DNA of 64,000 nucleotides from Woeseiaceae bacterium (GCA_028280615.1 JANQLK010000032.1:1-64000), one strand, 5' to 3'. Numbered from the stretch's first letter, positions 7,815-17,463 are shown. Numbers and translations are program-made. Notes: generated by a model not told the origin, from the letters alone.

Positions 7815-8564
7815 TTACGCAGCCTTCGCGGTACGGTTTTCAAGCCATTTCTCGAGGTCTTCCGAGCCGCCGACCAGGTCACCGTTGATGAACACCTGCG
7901 GGTAGGTCGTCGCGTTGGCGACGGCGCGCAGCGTATTGTCAGTGTAGTCGCGGTTCAGTACCAGCTCTTCGAAGCCGATGCCGGCGTCGTTCAACAGGCC
8001 TTTGGCGCGCATGCAGTACGGGCAACCGGGGCGGCTGAACACGGTGACGTCGAGCGGCTTCTCGGCGTTCGGGTCGAGGTACTCGAGCATCGTGTCGGCA
8101 TCCGAGACGTGGAACGGATCGCCCGGCTCCTCCGGCTCGACGAACATTTTCTCAACAACGCCGTCGCGCACCAGCATCGAATAACGCCAGGAGCGCTTGC
8201 CGAAGCCCAGGTCTTCCTTGCCGACGAGCAGGCCCATGCCGTCGGAGAAAGCGCCGTTGCCGTCAGGGAGAAACGTCAGGCGATCGGCGTGCTGGGCACG
8301 CTTCCACTCGTCCATGACGAAGGCGTCGTTGACCGATACGCAGATGACCTCGTCGATGCCGAGCTCCTTGAACTTCGGCGTGAGCTGATTGTAGCGCGGC
8401 ACGTGCGACGACGAGCAGGTCGGCGTGAACGCGCCCGGCAGCGAGAACACGATGACGTTCTTGCCGGCGAAGACGTCGTCCGACGTCAGGTCTACCCACT
8501 GGTGGTCGTCGCGCGTTTTAAACGTGACGGAGGGGACGCGCTGTCCTTCGTGACTGTTGCTCAT
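7815..8564 (-). CDS. Peroxiredoxin (Prx5 type) - glutaredoxin hybrid
   Basis: This 249-residue thiol peroxidase has a Prx5-like domain (residues 1-165) with peroxidatic Cys50 in [11 protein letters not shown], fused to a glutaredoxin domain (about 170-245) with active site CPYC at 181-184 and [14 protein letters not shown]. The fusion matches the H. influenzae-type hybrid peroxiredoxin, which reduces peroxides with glutathione. The ATG at 8564 follows AAGGAG. It lies 47 bases after dps on the same strand and opposite oxyR, so peroxide induction is likely. Confidence 0.93.
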   Translation of the reverse strand: MSNSHEGQRVPSVTFKTRDDHQWVDLTSDDVFAGKNVIVFSLPGAFTPTCSSSHVPRYNQLTPKFKELGIDEVICVSVNDAFVMDEWKRAQHADRLTFLPDGNGAFSDGMGLLVGKEDLGFGKRSWRYSMLVRDGVVEKMFVEPEEPGDPFHVSDADTMLEYLDPNAEKPLDVTVFSRPGCPYCMRAKGLLNDAGIGFEELVLNRDYTDNTLRAVANATTYPQVFINGDLVGGSEDLEKWLENRTAKAA

Positions 8565-8611
8565 TCGTTCGTACTCCTTGATGATCGTTCGATGGGTGGA
8601 TGACGTGTCGA

Positions 8612-9079
8612 TCAGGCCAGCATGCTGCGAAGCATCCAGGCGGTCTTTTCGTGTATCTGCATGCGCTGCGTCAGCAGGTCGGCGGTCGGCTCGTCATTCG
8701 CCGCGTCGGCCGCCGGGAATACTTCCCGCGCCGTGCGCGCGACGGCCTCCTGGCCCAGCACGAGTTCGCGAATCATGTCCTCGGCGCTTTCGTCGCCGCT
8801 CGCCTCCCCGATCGTGGAGAGTTTGGCGAACGCCGTGTAGGAGCCCGGCGCCTTGACGCCCAGGGTCCGGATGCGCTCGGCAATCTCGTCGACGGCCGTC
8901 GCGAGCTCGGTGTACTGCGTTTCGAACATCTGGTGCAAGGTCGAGAACATCGGCCCTTCCACGTTCCAGTGATAATTGTGGGTTTTCAGGTACAGCGAGT
9001 AGCTGTCGGCCAGCAGGCGCGACAGGCCGGTCGCGATCTCGTCGCGATCTTCCGCCTTGATTCCTATGTTGAGTTCCAT
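8612..9079 (-). CDS. dps: Dps-family DNA-binding ferritin
   Basis: This 155-residue mini-ferritin oxidises Fe(II) with H2O2 and stores iron as a dodecamer. The ferroxidase signature is present: [12 protein letters not shown] with His37, then His49 and Glu53, then the acidic cluster DEIAERI near 64-70. Its basic N-terminal tail is short, so strong DNA condensation is not assured. It is the first gene of a probable operon with the peroxiredoxin hybrid and is divergent from oxyR. Confidence 0.92.
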   Translation of the reverse strand: MELNIGIKAEDRDEIATGLSRLLADSYSLYLKTHNYHWNVEGPMFSTLHQMFETQYTELATAVDEIAERIRTLGVKAPGSYTAFAKLSTIGEASGDESAEDMIRELVLGQEAVARTAREVFPAADAANDEPTADLLTQRMQIHEKTAWMLRSMLA

Positions 9080-9126
9080 TGCAGGCTCCCAGGTAACGTT
9101 ATGGACGCAGTTTAGGCACGTGTGTA

Positions 9127-9152
9127 CTATCTGTAAATCAACTTATTACTAT
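9127..9152. promoter_or_regulatory. Candidate OxyR binding site between dps and oxyR
   Basis: Two CTAT quarter-sites at 9127-9130 and 9149-9152 are separated by exactly 18 bases, the spacing of the second and fourth elements of the E. coli OxyR consensus (ATAG-N7-CTAT-N7-ATAG-N7-CTAT). The two ATAG elements are not conserved. The location, between an oxyR gene and a dps-peroxiredoxin operon, makes the match more credible. Confidence 0.45.
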
Positions 9153-9187
9153 CACAGTATCCGGTTTTGTCGAAAACTGCGGCAACC

Positions 9188-10114
9188 ATGATAAATCGCT
9201 CCCCTACGATCAAGCAATTACGATACTTCGTCGCGCTCGCCGAGCACGGCCACTTCGGCCGAGCGGCCGAAGCCAGCCATGTTTCGCAATCCGCCTTCTC
9301 CAGCGCAATCGCAGACCTCGAGGACCTCCTGCAGGCCGAGCTCGTCGACCGCACCAACCGCAGCGTCACGATTACGGCGCTCGGACAGCGTATCGCCGTG
9401 CAGGCCCGGCTCTGCCTGCAGGACGTCGACAGCCTCGTCGAAATGGTACGCGGCAATCGAACGCCGCTGTCGGGCGAGCTCAGGCTCGGCGTCATCCCGA
9501 CGATTGCACCGTTCGTGCTGCCGATGGCGCTGCCGGCGCTACGCCGCGAATACCCCGATCTCGAGCTGTACCTCGTCGAGGATCAGAGCGAACGCATCTA
9601 CGAGCGCCTCATGGACGGCGCCCTCGATCTGCTGCTGCTCGCGCTGCCCTACGACATGCGCGGCGTCGAACTCGCACCGCTCTGGCGAGACCACTTCTGC
9701 CTTGCCTACCGCGAGGGTACCGAGCGAGTGAACGCGGAGAACTTCCGGGTCAACCGCCTGAACGCGGACTCCGTTCTGCTCTTGGAAGACGGTCACTGCC
9801 TGCGCGATCACGCGCTCGAAGCGTGCCGAATCCGCGACTCGCAGAACGTCAGGCCGTTCGCCGCCAACAGCCTGCTGACGCTGGTGGAAATGGTCGACGC
9901 CGATCTCGGCATCACGTTCCTGCCCAAGATGGCCGAGGGCACGGCGCTGCTCCGCGACACCCGTGTTCGGCTGCGGCCGGTCGGCAAACGCAGTTACCGC
10001 ACGATCGGCATGGCCTGGCGCAAGGGTAGCCGCCGCGACGAGGAGTTCGAGCTCCTGGGCTCGTTTTTCAAGGCCTTTGCCGAGAAGCGGCTCGGCGCGT
10101 CGGGCGTCGACTAG
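9188..10114 (+). CDS. oxyR: Hydrogen-peroxide-sensing LysR-type regulator OxyR
   Basis: This 308-residue LysR regulator has an N-terminal winged HTH (LRYFVALAEHGHFGRAAEA) and an effector domain containing the OxyR redox pair. Cys204 in LLEDGHCLRDHA and Cys213 have the same nine-residue spacing as E. coli Cys199/Cys208, which form a disulfide on oxidation. The ATG at 9188 is the family-typical start, though no clear ribosome site precedes it; a TTG at 9167 is in frame. It is divergent from dps, its expected target. Confidence 0.93.
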   Translation: MINRSPTIKQLRYFVALAEHGHFGRAAEASHVSQSAFSSAIADLEDLLQAELVDRTNRSVTITALGQRIAVQARLCLQDVDSLVEMVRGNRTPLSGELRLGVIPTIAPFVLPMALPALRREYPDLELYLVEDQSERIYERLMDGALDLLLLALPYDMRGVELAPLWRDHFCLAYREGTERVNAENFRVNRLNADSVLLLEDGHCLRDHALEACRIRDSQNVRPFAANSLLTLVEMVDADLGITFLPKMAEGTALLRDTRVRLRPVGKRSYRTIGMAWRKGSRRDEEFELLGSFFKAFAEKRLGASGVD

Positions 10115-10196
10115 CCCGGATGTGCCTTGACGACAGTTTGCAGTAAGATCCGAAGGCGATTCGGAACCACACGCAGGGACGCCAGGAGAGCAAACC

Positions 10197-10580
10197 ATGA
10201 TTACCTTTTGCAGAGCGACGGCTACGGCCACTGCGCTCGCGCTGCTCGTCGGCTGCGCGGCGAGTTCGAGCGTCGATGACACTCCGGCCGCGGACGTTGC
10301 AACGACGGACATGTCGGGCGCCGATGCCTACATGGCGCAGTGCGCCGGCTGCCACGAAACCGGCCTGCAGGGCGCGCCCGTCGTCGGCGACAAGGCCTAC
10401 TGGGAATCGCGCTCCAAACTCTGGCAAAGCGTGCTCGTCGATCACGCCAAGACCGGCTACCTGGAAATGCCGGCTCGCGGCGGACGCCAGGACCTGTCGG
10501 ACGCCACGATCGAGGCCGCTGTCGAATACATGCTGTCGCTGACCTATCCGGACATTCCACCCGGCGGCGGGAGCGAGTAG
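10197..10580 (+). CDS. Class I cytochrome c lipoprotein (c5-like)
   Basis: This 127-residue protein has a lipobox ending LVGC20 and a single haem-binding motif CAGCH at residues 49-53. Met in YLEMPARGG may be the distal haem ligand. It is probably a membrane-tethered periplasmic electron carrier. A good ribosome site (AGGAGAG) precedes the ATG. It lies 62 bases before a large dihaem lipoprotein on the same strand and may donate electrons to it or accept them; that link is inference from position. Confidence 0.85.
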   Translation: MITFCRATATATALALLVGCAASSSVDDTPAADVATTDMSGADAYMAQCAGCHETGLQGAPVVGDKAYWESRSKLWQSVLVDHAKTGYLEMPARGGRQDLSDATIEAAVEYMLSLTYPDIPPGGGSE

Positions 10581-10642
10581 CCTAGGCTTGCCGTGGAATT
10601 TCGGACCGTTATCGCGGTCCAAGCGTTCGACGGGGAGCAACA

Positions 10643-13330
10643 ATGGCAACATCGCGCGAATGGGGATCTCGCATTGCGACCGCAGTCGCATTCGGGACGC
10701 TGATCGGCGGATGCGGCGGCGGTGGCGGCAGCGAGACGTCGTCTCCGACCGACGTCACCCCGCCTCCGACTCCTGCGCCGCCAACCGGTACGCGCCTCCC
10801 CGGGCCGAGACCGACCCCGGGCCCGCAGAGCTACGTCAACTTCGAGACCGGACCCGTGCGGCCACTGGCGCTGTCGGCAAACGGCGAGCGGCTGTATGCC
10901 GTCAACACACCCGATGGCCGCCTGGAGATCCTCGACCCCGGCAACGCGCTCGAGCCGCTCGCAAGCGTGCCGGTCGGCATGGAGCCCGTTGCGGTTGCCG
11001 AGGCGCCGGATGGCCGTGTCTGGGTCGTCAACCATTTGTCCGACAGTGTCAGTGTCGTCGACGTGGACGCGAACCCGCCACACGTCGTGCATACCCTGTG
11101 GGTGGGTGACGAACCTCGGGACATCGTTTTTGCGGGCGCCAACCGGGAGCGCGCGTTCATCACGACCGCGCATCGGGGTCAGAACAGTCCCGTCGACCCG
11201 GCGCTGCAGACGCCCGGCGTCGGGCGCGCCGACGTCTGGGTGTTCGACAGCACGGCGCTCGACGATACGCCCGGCGGCGAGCATCTCGAGATTCTGACGC
11301 TGTTCGGCGACCGGCCGCGTCCGCTCGCCGTGTCCGCCGATGGGCTGACGGTATACGCCGGCATCTTCCTGTCCGGCAACCGGACCTCGGTTACGCCCAC
11401 GGGCACGTTTACCAGGCGCGGGCCGACCACGAGCGCCGACGGCGTCGAAGCCCCCGACTCCGGACTCATCGTCAGGCTGGTCGGCGGTTCCTGGCTCGAC
11501 GAGCAGGACACCGTGCGCAACAACCAGGTGCCGTTCACGCTGCCGGACTACGACCTGTTCGAGATCGATGCGGTCTCTCTCACGGAAACGCGTCGGGTCT
11601 CGGGGGTCGGCACGATCCTGTTCAACATCGCGGTCAATCCCGTGTCCGGTGCGCTGTACGTCACCAACCTGGACTCTCGCAACCACGTGCGCTTCTCGGG
11701 CGAAGCGACACGCGCCAGCACGACCGTGCGCGGCAGGGTGGCCGATCAGCGTATCAGCATCGTCGACGATTCCGGCGTGACCCCGCGGCTCCTGAACAAG
11801 CATCTCGACTTCGACAATCCCGAGGCCTCGGCCGCCGATCGCGCGCTGAGCGTGTCGACGCCGCTCGACGTCGCCGTCAGCGCCGACGGCCGAACGCTGT
11901 TCGTCGCCGCGTTCGGGTCGGACAAGATCGCGATCTATGACACGAGTGCGCTCGAGGACGACAGCTTCGAGGTCAGCGGCGACGACCAGGTGGCGATTTC
12001 CGGCGGCGGACCGAGCGGCATCGTCCTCGACGAGGCGCGCGGACACGCCTACGTCGCCACGCGCTTCGACAACGGCGTATCCAGTGTCGACCTGGATAGC
12101 CGAGAGGAGACGATGCACCGTACGATGCCCAGCCCGGAGCCGGCCGAGGTCAGCGCCGGGCGGCGTTTTCTCTACGATGCCAATCTGACGTCCGGCAACG
12201 GCAACGACTCCTGCGCGAGCTGCCACGTTTTCGGCGACAACGACGCACTGGCCTGGGACCTCGGGGACCCCGACAAGGGCATTGCCCCGATACCCAATCG
12301 CTTCGTCCCGATCTCTCCGGCCGCGACGCCGTTTCAGTTCCACCCGATGAAAGGCCCGATGACGACCCAGTCGATGCGCGGCATCAAGGGTCACGGCCCG
12401 ATGCACTGGCGCGGCGATCGCACCGGGGCCGATCGCGAAGGCGACGAGACGCTCGAGGAGGCCGCGTTCAAGGAATTCAACGAGGCCTTCGACGCCTTCG
12501 GCGCGCTCGGCCGTGAGATCGATGCGGGCGACATGCAGGCGTTCACGGACTTTGCGATGACGATCAGCTATCCGCCGAATCCGATCAGGCAGCTCGACAA
12601 CCAACTCATCGGCGAGGAGCTGCGCGGCGAGGAGCAGTATTTCGAAGGGGTCGTGCGTATCCAGACCGGTGTGCGGGAAGTCTGCGCGGACTGTCATCCG
12701 ATCGACCCGGCCGCCGGTGTCTTCGGCACGCGGGGCCTGAGCTCCAACAACTCGCAGCCGGGCGAGCAGAACTTCAAGATCCCGCACTTCCGTGACCAGT
12801 ACCAGAAAGTCGGCATGTTCGGCTGGGCATTCAACGGGCCGCCGGTCCGCGGCCCCCAGGTCCGCGGCTTTTCGTTCAACCACAACGGCGCGACGAGCTC
12901 GAACTTCATCGTCGCGGACCTCGGCATGCCCGCGGACGACCTGCGCGCCCTACGCGCATTCCTGTACGCGTTTCCGACCGAGTCGCCGCCCATCACGGGC
13001 CAGCAGCTCACGCTGACGGCGGCCAACATCGACGCCGCATCTGAGCGCCTGGACCTGCTGATCGAGCGCGGTCTCGTGACCGAGCCGGTCCCCGAATGCG
13101 ATCTCGTGGCGCACGGCGTCATCGGAGGCAGGTCCGAAGGCTTCCTGCTTGGCGCCGACGGCCTTTTCGTGAGCGATCGGCGCGCCGACTCCGCGGCTTC
13201 GAGGGCCGGGCTCGAGGCGCGGCTGACCGGCCCGGCCGACCGGCTGACGTTCACGTGCGTGCCCTGGGGTTCCGGCCAGCGCATCGGGCTGGACCGCGAT
13301 GAGGACGGCGTGTTGAACGGCGACGAGTAG
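10643..13330 (+). CDS. Beta-propeller / dihaem cytochrome c lipoprotein
   Basis: This 895-residue lipoprotein has a lipobox IGGC24 followed by a Gly/Pro/Thr-rich linker. Residues about 60-500 are YVTN/NHL-like propeller repeats (ALSANGERLYAVNT, VAVSADGRTLFVAAFGSDKIAIYD). The C-terminal part has two haem motifs, CASCH at 524-528 and CADCH at 681-685, and HGPMHWRGDR, as in MauG/cytochrome c peroxidase relatives. Such proteins are annotated as periplasmic oxidoreductases of unknown substrate. It ends RDEDGVLNGDE, a calcium-loop-like tail. GGGGAG precedes the ATG. Confidence 0.85.
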   Translation: MATSREWGSRIATAVAFGTLIGGCGGGGGSETSSPTDVTPPPTPAPPTGTRLPGPRPTPGPQSYVNFETGPVRPLALSANGERLYAVNTPDGRLEILDPGNALEPLASVPVGMEPVAVAEAPDGRVWVVNHLSDSVSVVDVDANPPHVVHTLWVGDEPRDIVFAGANRERAFITTAHRGQNSPVDPALQTPGVGRADVWVFDSTALDDTPGGEHLEILTLFGDRPRPLAVSADGLTVYAGIFLSGNRTSVTPTGTFTRRGPTTSADGVEAPDSGLIVRLVGGSWLDEQDTVRNNQVPFTLPDYDLFEIDAVSLTETRRVSGVGTILFNIAVNPVSGALYVTNLDSRNHVRFSGEATRASTTVRGRVADQRISIVDDSGVTPRLLNKHLDFDNPEASAADRALSVSTPLDVAVSADGRTLFVAAFGSDKIAIYDTSALEDDSFEVSGDDQVAISGGGPSGIVLDEARGHAYVATRFDNGVSSVDLDSREETMHRTMPSPEPAEVSAGRRFLYDANLTSGNGNDSCASCHVFGDNDALAWDLGDPDKGIAPIPNRFVPISPAATPFQFHPMKGPMTTQSMRGIKGHGPMHWRGDRTGADREGDETLEEAAFKEFNEAFDAFGALGREIDAGDMQAFTDFAMTISYPPNPIRQLDNQLIGEELRGEEQYFEGVVRIQTGVREVCADCHPIDPAAGVFGTRGLSSNNSQPGEQNFKIPHFRDQYQKVGMFGWAFNGPPVRGPQVRGFSFNHNGATSSNFIVADLGMPADDLRALRAFLYAFPTESPPITGQQLTLTAANIDAASERLDLLIERGLVTEPVPECDLVAHGVIGGRSEGFLLGADGLFVSDRRADSAASRAGLEARLTGPADRLTFTCVPWGSGQRIGLDRDEDGVLNGDE

Positions 13331-13430
13331 GCCGGAATCGGGCGCCCGCCTGTCGCATGCTTAATCGGGAGACTGCTCGAAGCGGAGAAGCTGTTGGACG
13401 GTCCGTTGGCGCCCGAGAAAAGCCCTGTAC

Positions 13431-13994
13431 TCAGCCCGTCATGGCCTTGGACAGCCATGCCTTGCCGAAGCGCACGTCTTCGTACACCGTGGTCTTGGAG
13501 ACTCCGAGGACCTTGCCGGCCTCGTCGATCGACAGCCCGCCGAAGTAGATCAGCTCGATGGCCTGCGCCATGCGCGGGTCGGAATCTGCGAGCGCGGACA
13601 GCGCCTCGTCGAGCAGCAGTATCGGCATGTCCTGGGCGTCGGCCATCGCCGCTCGTGACTCGTCGACAAAGGTCACGGCGACGGCACCCTCGCCGCGTTT
13701 CTTGCGATTCTTGGCGCGCGCGTGGTCGACCAGGACGCGGCGCATCATGCGCGCGGCAATGACGTAGAAATGCTTGCGGCTCTCGTAATCGATATCGCTG
13801 TCGATGAGGCGTATGAAGGCCTCGTTGACGAGCGCGGTGGCCTGCAAGGTGTGCCTTGGACCTTCGCCCGCCATGTAACGGCGCGCGAGCCGCCTGAGCT
13901 CGCGATATACGTAGGGCGACAGCCGCTCGAGCGCGGTGTCGTCGCCTGCGCGCCAGTCGCTCAGGAGACTCGTGACGTTGACGGTATCGGACAT
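13431..13994 (-). CDS. ECF RNA polymerase sigma factor (Sig-70_X6-like)
   Basis: This 187-residue protein has sigma region 2 (about 25-90; LVNEAFIRLIDSD, then FYVIAARMMRRVLVDHAR) and region 4 HTH (about 130-180; SIDEAGKVLGVSKTTVYEDVRFGKAWL). The long spacer KNRKKRGEGAVAV and the region-2 pattern fit the ECF group commonly coded beside TPR-containing Ser/Thr kinases. No anti-sigma gene is present. It is divergent from such a kinase, so phosphorylation of the sigma factor or a partner is a plausible control. The start is the ATG of MSDTVNV; upstream codons look random. Confidence 0.87.
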   Translation of the reverse strand: MSDTVNVTSLLSDWRAGDDTALERLSPYVYRELRRLARRYMAGEGPRHTLQATALVNEAFIRLIDSDIDYESRKHFYVIAARMMRRVLVDHARAKNRKKRGEGAVAVTFVDESRAAMADAQDMPILLLDEALSALADSDPRMAQAIELIYFGGLSIDEAGKVLGVSKTTVYEDVRFGKAWLSKAMTG

Positions 13995-14073
13995 TACGCG
14001 TCTCAGGATAAAGGACTGATTAGAATGGTTCCACGCATCGTGGACGCTGGTATGCTGAATCGTGAGGAAAACC

Positions 14074-16809
14074 ATGTCTGAGTCGACAGTACCCGGCTCC
14101 GGGGATCGCTGGCAGCGCGTCAAGTCGCTGTTTTCCGAGGCAATGGACCAGCCTGCGAACGAACGCGACGCGTGGCTGGCCCGCGCTGTCGACGGTGACG
14201 CTGAGCTCGAGGCCGCGGTCCGCGAGCTCATGGCATCGGCCGAGGATGAGGGTGACGGCCTCGAGGACGTCATCCGCGATGCCGCCGTGTCGCTGTCGCC
14301 CGCCGCCGGCGTACGGCGCATCGCGAACTATCGGATCGAACGCCTGCTCGGCGAAGGCGGCATGGGCGACGTGTTCCTCGCGAGCCGTGCGGACGGCGCA
14401 TTCGACCAGAAAGTCGCCGTCAAGATACTCGGCGTACGGCGTCCCGGTCGCGAACTCGTCAACCGCTTCCGCGCCGAGCGCCAGATCCTTGCGAGCCTCG
14501 AGCATCCGAACATCGCACGCCTGATCGACGGCGGCGAAACCGAGGCCGGTATCCCCTACCTCGTCATGGAGTATGTGGACGGTGTACCGATCGACGTCTA
14601 CTGCGACGATCACAGGCTCGGTCTCCGCGCGCGCCTGAAACTGCTACTGAAGATCTGCGCAGCCGTGCAGCACGCCCACCAGAACCTGGTCATCCATCGC
14701 GACATCAAGCCCTCGAATATCCTGGTGACGAGCGACGGCCAGCCCAAGCTGCTCGACTTCGGCATCGCGAAGATCCTGGGGCCCTCGCTCAGCGATCACA
14801 CGCTCGTCGAAACGATGGACAGTTCCAGGCTCATGACGCCGCGGCACGCAAGTCCCGAACAGATTCGCGGCGACAAGATAACGGTCGCGACCGATGTGTA
14901 CTGCCTGGGCGTGCTCGGCTACGAGCTCCTGAGCGGCTTGTTTCCCTACGATCTCGACTCGACGCGGGCAGCAGACGTCGAACGCGCGATCTGCGACACC
15001 GATCCGGCCAGGCCGAGCACGCGGTTGACGCAGTCGGTTCGCTCAAACACGGACCTCGCCGACTCGATCGCGGCCGCACGCAGCGCGCGGATCGGCGAAC
15101 TCGCGAAACAGATGGGCGGCGATCTCGACACGATCGTCCTGACCGCAATGCACAAGGAACCGGAACGCCGCTACGGCACGGTCCGGCAGCTGGCCGAGGA
15201 CATCGAGCTGTATCTCGCGCATCGGCCGGTGCGCGCGCGCCGCGACAGTTTCGCCTACCGGGCCGCCAAGTTTCTGAGACGCAACGCGTTCCCGGTGGCG
15301 GTGACGGGCGCCGCGATCCTGGTCGTCGTGATCGGCACGCTGGTCTCGTTCGCGCGCGTCTCGAACGAGCGCGACCTGGCCGAGGTCGAACGCGCCAAGG
15401 CCGAGGCCATCAGCGGCTTCATGCAGGACATCTTCGCCGTCTCCGACCCCGCGGAATCACGCGGCGCAGAGATCTCGGCGCGGCAGATTCTCGAAGCGGG
15501 CTCGCGCCGGGTCCGGACCGAGCTGGCCGACCAGCCGGAAACGCAGGCGACGATGCTCAGGGTGCTCGGCGACGTGTACTACAGCCTCGGCGACTGGGAT
15601 ACATCGAAGGCCTTTTACGAGGACGCGCTGGCCTACTTCACCCGGTCGTATGGAACCGATCACCCGGAGATCGCGACGGCTTCGCTCGCGCTCGGCGTGA
15701 CCGTGCAGTACATGGGCGACCTCGACCGCGCGGCCGAGCTCATAGGCCGGGCCGTCGAGCTGCGCGAAGCTCGATACGGGCGCCAGAGCTTCGAACTCGT
15801 GGATGCGCTGACGACGCGTGCATTCCTGCATGAGACGGTCGGCGACTTCGTTGCGGCGGAGGCCGACTATCGCGACTCGCTCGCGATCGCACGCCGCGCA
15901 GCCGGCGGCGAGGACCACGAGCAGGTCGCGCTGGCGATGTCCAAGCTCGCCGGCCTGTATCGTATCCAGGGCCGCAACGACGAGTCCGAGCCCCTGCTGC
16001 TCGATGCCCTCGCGATGCAGCAGCGCATCTACGGCGGCGAGCATCCCGAAAGCTCGGACACGAAACGACAGCTGGCCGGGCTGTTGCGCGAGACGCAGCG
16101 TTTCGAGGAATCCGAGCGCCTGTACCTCGAGGTCATCGACGAGCGTGAGCGCATGCTCGGACCCGACAGCCTCGAGCTTGCGAACGTCTGGAACAGCTAC
16201 AGCCAGCTCAAGGACGCAATGGGCGATACCGACGGCGCCGTCCGCGCGCACAAGACCTTCCTCGGGATCTACGAGCGCGCGCTCGACGGGCCGCACGCGA
16301 GTTTCGCCGCCGGCTACAACAACTTCGCGCTGCTCTTAAGGCGCCAGGGCGACCTCGAGGGCGCGCTCGAGTACTACCGAATGTCGGTGGACATGCAGGA
16401 CGAGATCGGCTTGCCGCCGCGGCATCCGAACCGGTCCTTCCCGCTCGGCGGCATCACGGTCGTCTACCTGATGCAGGAACGCTACGAGGATTCGGCGGCG
16501 CTGTCGCGGCAGGTGCTCGAGATGCGTCGCGAGCACTTTGCCGAGTCGCACCGCGTGATCTCGGAGGTCAAGAGTGCGCTGGGCGCCGCCCTGACCCACA
16601 CGGGCGAGACTGCCGAAGCCGAGACCTGGCTGCTTGACGCCTACTCGGCCTTCATGTCGGAATACGGCGAGTCGCATCCGGGAACCTCGTTGACCGCGTC
16701 GCGGCTTGCCGAGCTCTACGCGGTTACCGGCGATCCCGCCGAGGAAAAGCGCTGGCGGGAAATCGAGGAACAGGCCCGGGCCGCCGCTGGTGCTCTCGGA
16801 GGCGACTAG
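14074..16809 (+). CDS. Membrane-anchored Ser/Thr protein kinase with TPR domain
   Basis: This 911-residue protein has a cytoplasmic Hanks-type kinase domain (about 85-385) with GEGGMGDVF, Lys117, HRD at 208-210 and DFG at 228-230, all catalytic residues intact. A single membrane helix near 407-427 follows. The C-terminal half consists of tetratricopeptide repeats (GDVYYSLGDWDTSKAFYEDALAYF and similar) that probably face the periplasm and sense or bind a partner. A TGAGGA ribosome site supports the ATG at 14074. It is divergent from the ECF sigma gene and followed by an NTR-like protein. Confidence 0.9.
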   Translation: MSESTVPGSGDRWQRVKSLFSEAMDQPANERDAWLARAVDGDAELEAAVRELMASAEDEGDGLEDVIRDAAVSLSPAAGVRRIANYRIERLLGEGGMGDVFLASRADGAFDQKVAVKILGVRRPGRELVNRFRAERQILASLEHPNIARLIDGGETEAGIPYLVMEYVDGVPIDVYCDDHRLGLRARLKLLLKICAAVQHAHQNLVIHRDIKPSNILVTSDGQPKLLDFGIAKILGPSLSDHTLVETMDSSRLMTPRHASPEQIRGDKITVATDVYCLGVLGYELLSGLFPYDLDSTRAADVERAICDTDPARPSTRLTQSVRSNTDLADSIAAARSARIGELAKQMGGDLDTIVLTAMHKEPERRYGTVRQLAEDIELYLAHRPVRARRDSFAYRAAKFLRRNAFPVAVTGAAILVVVIGTLVSFARVSNERDLAEVERAKAEAISGFMQDIFAVSDPAESRGAEISARQILEAGSRRVRTELADQPETQATMLRVLGDVYYSLGDWDTSKAFYEDALAYFTRSYGTDHPEIATASLALGVTVQYMGDLDRAAELIGRAVELREARYGRQSFELVDALTTRAFLHETVGDFVAAEADYRDSLAIARRAAGGEDHEQVALAMSKLAGLYRIQGRNDESEPLLLDALAMQQRIYGGEHPESSDTKRQLAGLLRETQRFEESERLYLEVIDERERMLGPDSLELANVWNSYSQLKDAMGDTDGAVRAHKTFLGIYERALDGPHASFAAGYNNFALLLRRQGDLEGALEYYRMSVDMQDEIGLPPRHPNRSFPLGGITVVYLMQERYEDSAALSRQVLEMRREHFAESHRVISEVKSALGAALTHTGETAEAETWLLDAYSAFMSEYGESHPGTSLTASRLAELYAVTGDPAEEKRWREIEEQARAAAGALGGD

Positions 16810-16840
16810 TGTGCAATTGACGATGATTGGACCGAAACGA

Positions 16841-17305
16841 ATGAAGAAATCAACGTCCCGCCTGCAAGCCCTGCTACTGGCACTGACCGCCGCGGCACTG
16901 CCGCAAGCAGCGCTCGCCTGCTCCTGCCTTGCCTATCCGGCCGACGAGGCGAAAGCCGTTGCGATGGCCTGGCCGAGCGCCGATGCCGTGTTCCTCGGCG
17001 AGGTTACGGCCGTTAAGCCGGGTACGCTCGGGCTCGGCCGCTGGACGAGCGTTACCGTGGAGATTCACTCGGTGTGGAAAGGCGTGACCGATGACACATC
17101 CGTCGTCATCAAGACGCCATCCAACTCGGCCGCCTGCGGCTATCCGTTCCGGAACGGCGAGACCTACGTTGTGTTCGCCGAGCGCAACCCCGATTCGGGC
17201 GGGCTCACGACTACGCTGTGTTCACTGAATCGACGAGCACGAGATGCCGAAGGCCTGATGCGCGCGCTCGACGATGCCAAGCGCGCTGAACAACGCCAAC
17301 CGTAG
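16841..17305 (+). CDS. Secreted NTR/TIMP-like domain protein
   Basis: This 154-residue protein has a Sec signal peptide ending ALA immediately before CSC, so the mature protein would begin with a cysteine pair as in netrin/TIMP-type (NTR) domains. Further cysteines lie at AACGYPF and TTLCSLN, and the core VTVEIHSVWKGV...TYVVFAE is typical of this fold. Function is unknown. It begins 31 bases after the kinase stop and may be co-transcribed. ATGs at 16823 and 16841 are both possible; neither has a strong ribosome site. Confidence 0.7.
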   Translation: MKKSTSRLQALLLALTAAALPQAALACSCLAYPADEAKAVAMAWPSADAVFLGEVTAVKPGTLGLGRWTSVTVEIHSVWKGVTDDTSVVIKTPSNSAACGYPFRNGETYVVFAERNPDSGGLTTTLCSLNRRARDAEGLMRALDDAKRAEQRQP

Positions 17306-17463
17306 CAGCGGGCGCGGGCTCGGTAATCGGGTAGACTGTCCCCCGTCCCCGTCCCGTGTGCGTCGAGACCTGTGGAGAAACCGATGCCGCCACGCGAATC
17401 CTTGGCCGGGACACCCATGCGAAGGGCCTGTGCAATACCGGTGACTGATCCGGGAATAAGGGC

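Noticed and set aside
6537..8603. 688-codon plus frame across AlkA and the peroxiredoxin gene
   Set aside because: Antisense to two well-supported genes and the terminator between them.
10603..10620. GGACCG-TTATCG-CGGTCC hairpin between the two cytochrome genes
   Set aside because: No T tract follows and the genes are close, so it is not listed as a terminator; it may be an mRNA-processing hairpin.
10544..12883. 779-codon open frame antisense to the propeller-dihaem gene
   Set aside because: Arg/Val/Asp-heavy composition without domains, exactly opposite a gene with haem motifs and a lipobox; an effect of high GC content.
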